From Blastococcus sp. DSM 46786 (GTDB lineage Bacteria > Actinomycetota > Actinomycetes > Mycobacteriales > Geodermatophilaceae): a stretch of DNA of 59,508 nt. The stretch is from NCBI RefSeq assembly GCF_900109665.1, contig NZ_FOAO01000028.1:1-59508 (forward strand), read 5' to 3'. The position numbers and the translations under genes were made by a program. How positions within the stretch are numbered: the first letter of the stretch is position 1; each line of letters starts with the position of its first letter. This document shows positions 56,511-59,508 of this stretch, piece after piece. The notes beneath the pieces were generated by a model. That model saw nothing but the letters and a program-made list of their open reading frames with translations, ran no database searches and had not been told where the DNA came from.

Positions 56511-59155
56511 TGGGCCGCTGGCTCACCCGCTGGCGCCTCGCTGTCCGGATCGCCCGCCGCGACGCCCGCCGGGCGAGGGGCCGCACCGCCCTGGTCCTGC
56601 TCATGATCGGGCTGCCGGTGCTCGCGGTCTCGGCGGCCGACACCTTCGCCCGGACCGTGGACGTCAGCGCGGAGGAGGCGCGGCCCGCGCTCCTGGGTGG
56701 CGCGGACGCGCGGATCACCGCCGCCTTCCGCAGTCCCGTCTGGGTCGACCCGGCCAGCGGCCAGCTGGTGGGCAGCGACGGGCCCCCCGCCCAGGAGCCG
56801 TGGAGCCGCGCGGAGGTCGCCGCGGCCCTGCCGGAGGGGTCGCGCGTCGTGGAGACGGTCAGCGGGCGCACCCGGTACCGGACCGACTCCGGCTACGCCC
56901 GCGTGAACGCGCTGGCCGCCGATCCGGGCGATCCGCTGCTCGCCGGCACGCTGGAGCTGGTCGAGGGCCGGCTGCCCGGCCGCGCCGGGGAGGTGGCGAT
57001 CAGCCCGCAGCTGGCCGAGCGCGGCCTGGTGGTCGGCCAGGAGCTGGCGCTGACCCGCGACGACGTGCCGGCGCGGATCGTCGGCGTCGTCCGGCAGCCG
57101 CGCCAGTTCACCGGTGTGCTGATGCTGCTACCCGCCGAGCGGGCCGACCTGCTGGTGCGCACCGGCGCCACCTTCTACGCCGACGTCCCCGGCGGCCTGG
57201 ACTGGGCGGCCGTGCAGGACCTGAACGAGCAGGGGCTCACCGTCCTCTCCCGTGAGGTCGCCGAGGACCCGCCGCCGGCGGAGGCGTGGCAGCCGGGCGG
57301 TGGGTGGGAGACCGGTCCGGACGCGGGGGTCGCCGTCCTCGCCCTGATCGGGGTCTCGATCGCCCTGGAGGTGGTGCTGCTGGCCGGGCCGGCCTTCGCC
57401 GTGGGGGTGCGCCGGCAACGGCGCGACCTCGCGCTGCTGGCCGCCGGGGGCGGTGCCCCCGGGGACCTGCGCCGGGTGGTGCTGGCCTCCGGCCTGGTCC
57501 TCGGCGGGGTCGGCGCCCTGCTCGGCGTCGGTCTCGGCACCGGGCTGGGGCTGGTGCTCGTGCCGGTGATCGGCGCGTTCGTCGAACTCGGCGCCGGCCC
57601 GGCGGAGGTGCCGGTGCTCGACCTGGTCGGCCTGGTCGCCGTCGCGGTGCTGGCCGGGCTGGCCGCAGCGGCCGTCCCGGCCCGGCAGGCGGCACGCATG
57701 CCCGTCGTCGACGCGCTGGCCGGGCGGCGGGGGCAGGTCCGCACCTCGTGGCGCTCACCCGTGCTGGGGCTGGTGCTGGCGGCGGTCGGCCTGGCGCTCG
57801 TCGTCCTCGGCACCCGGGGCACCGAGCTCGGGATCGCCGGGGGCGCCGTGCTGCTGGTCCTCGGGGTGGTGGCCGCGACCCCGTGGCTGCTGGGCCTGCT
57901 GGCGCCGCTGGCCCCGCGGCTGCCCACCTCCGGTCGGATCGCCGTGCGCGACGCGACCCGCAACCGGGGCCGCACCGCACCGGCGCTGGCGGCGGTCATG
58001 GCGACCGTCGCCGGGATCACCGCGCTGCTGGTCGGCAGCGCCAGCGACAGCGCCCAGGACCGGCGGGATTACCAGCCTGCGGCCGTCGAGGGCGCCGGCA
58101 TCGCCTATCTGGGCGGCCTGGACGAGCAGAGCCGCGCCCAGGTGGCCGAGGCGCTCCGCGATCAGGTCCCCGGCCGCGACGTGCACCTGGTCCGGGTGGC
58201 CGCCACCGGGGGCGCGGACGGCTGGCGGGAGCTCGCGCCCGTGACCCCGGGGTGCACGACCGGGCCGGTCGACTGCACCTGGTTCCCCGACGTCTCGGGG
58301 GCCGTCTCTGCCGGCGGCTCGCTCCTCGTGGTCGAGGCCGGCGGGGCGGAGGCGCTGACGCCCCGCGGACTGCCGGAGGCGGCATCCCGTGCGCTGGCGG
58401 AGGGCACGGCGGTCGTGTTCGGCTCGGGGGCCGTGGACGAGCGCGGCGAGGTGCAGCTCGCCGCGGTGGCCTACGACGAGAACGGGGAGAGGCGGGTCAC
58501 CTCGACGGCGGCGCTGCCCGCCGTCGAGGTCCCGATCCCGCCGCCGAACGACGGCGGGCTGGTCAGGATCCCTGCCGCCGTGCTCGTGCCGCCGTCCCTG
58601 GCCGACCGGCTGCCGGTCGAGTTCACGCCGATCGAGCTGGTCGTCGGCGGGCCGGGGGACCCGGTCACCCCCGAGCAGGAGCGGCGGGCCGACCGGCTGC
58701 TGAGCGCCCTGGGCGCTGGTGAGCTCCGGGTCGAGCGGGGGTGGAGCGACGACCTCGCGTTGCCGCGGTTGGTGCTGCTCGCGCTCGGTTCGGTCCTGGT
58801 CCTGGTGGCCACCGGCACCGCGACCGGGCTGGCGCTGTCCGACGCACGGCCGGACTTCGCCACCCTCGCGGCCCTGGGCGCCGCTCCGCGCACCCGCCGG
58901 TTCGTGGCGATGGGCTCGGCGGCGGTGATCGCCGGCGGGGGAGCGCTGCTCGGGACCCTGGTGGGGCTCGCGCCGGGGATCGCGGTCGCCTACCCGCTCA
59001 CCAGCACCGACTACGGGGCCGGGGTGAACCCGGTGGTCGACGTCCCGTGGCTGCTGCTGGCGGCGGTCGCCTTCGCCGTCCCCCTGGTGGCGGTGGCCGT
59101 CACCGGGCTGGTCGTCCGGTCCCGCCTGCCGATGGTGTCGCGCCTACCGGGGTGA
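56510..59155 (+). CDS. FtsX/MacB-type ABC transporter permease
   Basis: An 881-residue permease made of two FtsX-like halves, each with an outer domain followed by a block of membrane helices. The N-terminal helix is near 30-45 (LVLLMIGLPVLAVSAAD); helix groups follow at about 280-460 (for instance LGGVGALLGVGLGTGLGLVL) and 755-875. This is the duplicated permease organisation typical of Actinobacteria drug or peptide exporters. It ends 15 bp before the IS110-end repeat. No substrate can be read from sequence. Confidence 0.9.
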   Translation: MGRWLTRWRLAVRIARRDARRARGRTALVLLMIGLPVLAVSAADTFARTVDVSAEEARPALLGGADARITAAFRSPVWVDPASGQLVGSDGPPAQEPWSRAEVAAALPEGSRVVETVSGRTRYRTDSGYARVNALAADPGDPLLAGTLELVEGRLPGRAGEVAISPQLAERGLVVGQELALTRDDVPARIVGVVRQPRQFTGVLMLLPAERADLLVRTGATFYADVPGGLDWAAVQDLNEQGLTVLSREVAEDPPPAEAWQPGGGWETGPDAGVAVLALIGVSIALEVVLLAGPAFAVGVRRQRRDLALLAAGGGAPGDLRRVVLASGLVLGGVGALLGVGLGTGLGLVLVPVIGAFVELGAGPAEVPVLDLVGLVAVAVLAGLAAAAVPARQAARMPVVDALAGRRGQVRTSWRSPVLGLVLAAVGLALVVLGTRGTELGIAGGAVLLVLGVVAATPWLLGLLAPLAPRLPTSGRIAVRDATRNRGRTAPALAAVMATVAGITALLVGSASDSAQDRRDYQPAAVEGAGIAYLGGLDEQSRAQVAEALRDQVPGRDVHLVRVAATGGADGWRELAPVTPGCTTGPVDCTWFPDVSGAVSAGGSLLVVEAGGAEALTPRGLPEAASRALAEGTAVVFGSGAVDERGEVQLAAVAYDENGERRVTSTAALPAVEVPIPPPNDGGLVRIPAAVLVPPSLADRLPVEFTPIELVVGGPGDPVTPEQERRADRLLSALGAGELRVERGWSDDLALPRLVLLALGSVLVLVATGTATGLALSDARPDFATLAALGAAPRTRRFVAMGSAAVIAGGGALLGTLVGLAPGIAVAYPLTSTDYGAGVNPVVDVPWLLLAAVAFAVPLVAVAVTGLVVRSRLPMVSRLPG

Positions 59156-59163
59156 CCGCGCCA

Positions 59164-59189
59164 TGTTCGGGATGCTCCTATGGATCGTC
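59164..59189 (+). repeat. Right copy of the 26-bp repeat; probable IS110 element end
   Basis: The same 20-mer as at 55112-55131 overlaps the last two bases of the transposase stop codon and runs outwards towards the permease gene. This is where an IS110-family element, which lacks long terminal inverted repeats, would be expected to end. Confidence 0.6.
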
Positions 59190-59508
59190 AAGCGGCCGAG
59201 GCGATGTTTTCGGGCGACTGGGTGGGGCGTAGGACGTAGTAGAGCTCGCGGGCGATCATGCGCTTGAGGCAGCGGATGATGTCCTTCTTCGACAGTCCCT
59301 CTTGAGTGCGGCGTTCGACGTAGGCACGGGTGCGTGGGTCCCAGCGCATCCGGCAGAGCGCGACGCGGTAGAGGGCGGCGTTGGCTTGGCGATCGCCGCC
59401 GCGGTTGAGCCGGTGGCGGTGGGTTCTGCCCGAGGACGCCGGGATGGGGGCGGCGCCGCAGAGCATGGCGAAGGCCGGTTCGGAGTGCAGCCGGTCGGTG
59501 TTCTGCCC
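59188..59508 (-). mobile_element. IS110-family transposase, C-terminal part (gene continues past window)
   Basis: The last 106 codons of an IS110-family transposase (Transposase_20 domain). MLCGAAPIPASSGRTHRHRL then LNRGGDRQANAALYRVAL is the family signature carrying the catalytic serine region, and DPRTRAYVERRTQEGLSKKD and IIRCLKRMIARELYY follow. The frame stays open to the right edge of the window (GQNTDRLHSEPAFA), so the gene is cut by the window, not necessarily broken. It points towards the PadR-ABC unit. Confidence 0.9.

Noticed and set aside
59157..59232. Short plus-strand frame at the IS end with MLLWIV
   Set aside because: The shared peptide only reflects the 26-bp DNA repeat; there is no sign of a gene.

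Overview
The window reads as chromosomal DNA of a very GC-rich actinobacterium. Codons end almost always in G or C, GTG starts are frequent, and many genes have a TAnnnT hexamer 6-8 nt before the start codon, the pattern of leaderless actinobacterial transcripts. The gene set (chemotaxis genes, 180-kDa-type NAD-glutamate dehydrogenase, SigE-family sigma factor, acyl-ACP desaturase, SpoIIE and HATPase switch proteins, LytR-CpsA-Psr protein) suggests a motile member of Geodermatophilaceae or a relative. That placement is inference. No rRNA, tRNA, CRISPR array or prophage was seen.

Layout. 1-5.8 kb: an intergenic stretch with strong hairpins, one unrecognised gene, then a tightly coupled chemotaxis operon (cheB, cheR, cheY, cheX, a second cheY, and a second small protein with a CheC/CheX-like ExxN motif) closed by a cluster of hairpins. 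5.8-8.6 kb: an RsbW-like kinase, an Orc1/Cdc6-like AAA ATPase and two membrane proteins, with palindromic control regions. 8.6-20.4 kb: large housekeeping genes: NAD-GDH, a GH15 hydrolase coupled to a glucose-6-phosphate dehydrogenase homologue, an amidase and a DEAD-box RNA helicase. 20.4-31.6 kb: a five-domain SpoIIE phosphatase, a YaaA-like protein, a thioesterase, divergent TetR and GlxA/AraC regulators, a PAT-like acetyltransferase, an isochorismatase-MFS-PLP enzyme operon, and two small enzymes.

31.9-45.6 kb: exonuclease III, LytR-CpsA-Psr protein, GNAT, acyl-ACP desaturase, a sigma factor with a long membrane-anchored partner, an EF-hand-like small protein, acyl-CoA dehydrogenase, DUF4383 protein, carbamoyltransferase, RecQ helicase and a DUF2786 protein. 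45.7-52.7 kb: a molybdenum block: HTH-TOBE regulator, modABC, a MobA/MocA-like transferase and moaE on the plus strand, and moaA-moaD on the minus strand, separated by an SMP-30 protein, a GAF protein and a small charged protein. 52.9-59.5 kb: an MFS transporter, an aldo/keto reductase, a PadR-regulated ABC exporter, and the 3' part of an IS110-family transposase running off the window edge.

How parts work together. CheB and CheR set receptor methylation while the two CheY and two CheC/X-like proteins handle the phospho-signal; CheA, CheW and receptors are not in the window. ModABC imports molybdate, MoaA/MoaD/MoaE take part in molybdopterin synthesis, and the HTH-TOBE protein probably senses molybdate; a 28-bp near-palindrome lies at its promoter. 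The PadR-ABC unit carries its own 24-bp operator and is bracketed by a 26-bp direct repeat (24 of 26 identical) whose right copy is the end of the IS110 element. The main non-coding signals are dispersed hairpin repeats, a recurring TCTAG-N8-STAGA motif, and numerous leaderless -10 boxes.
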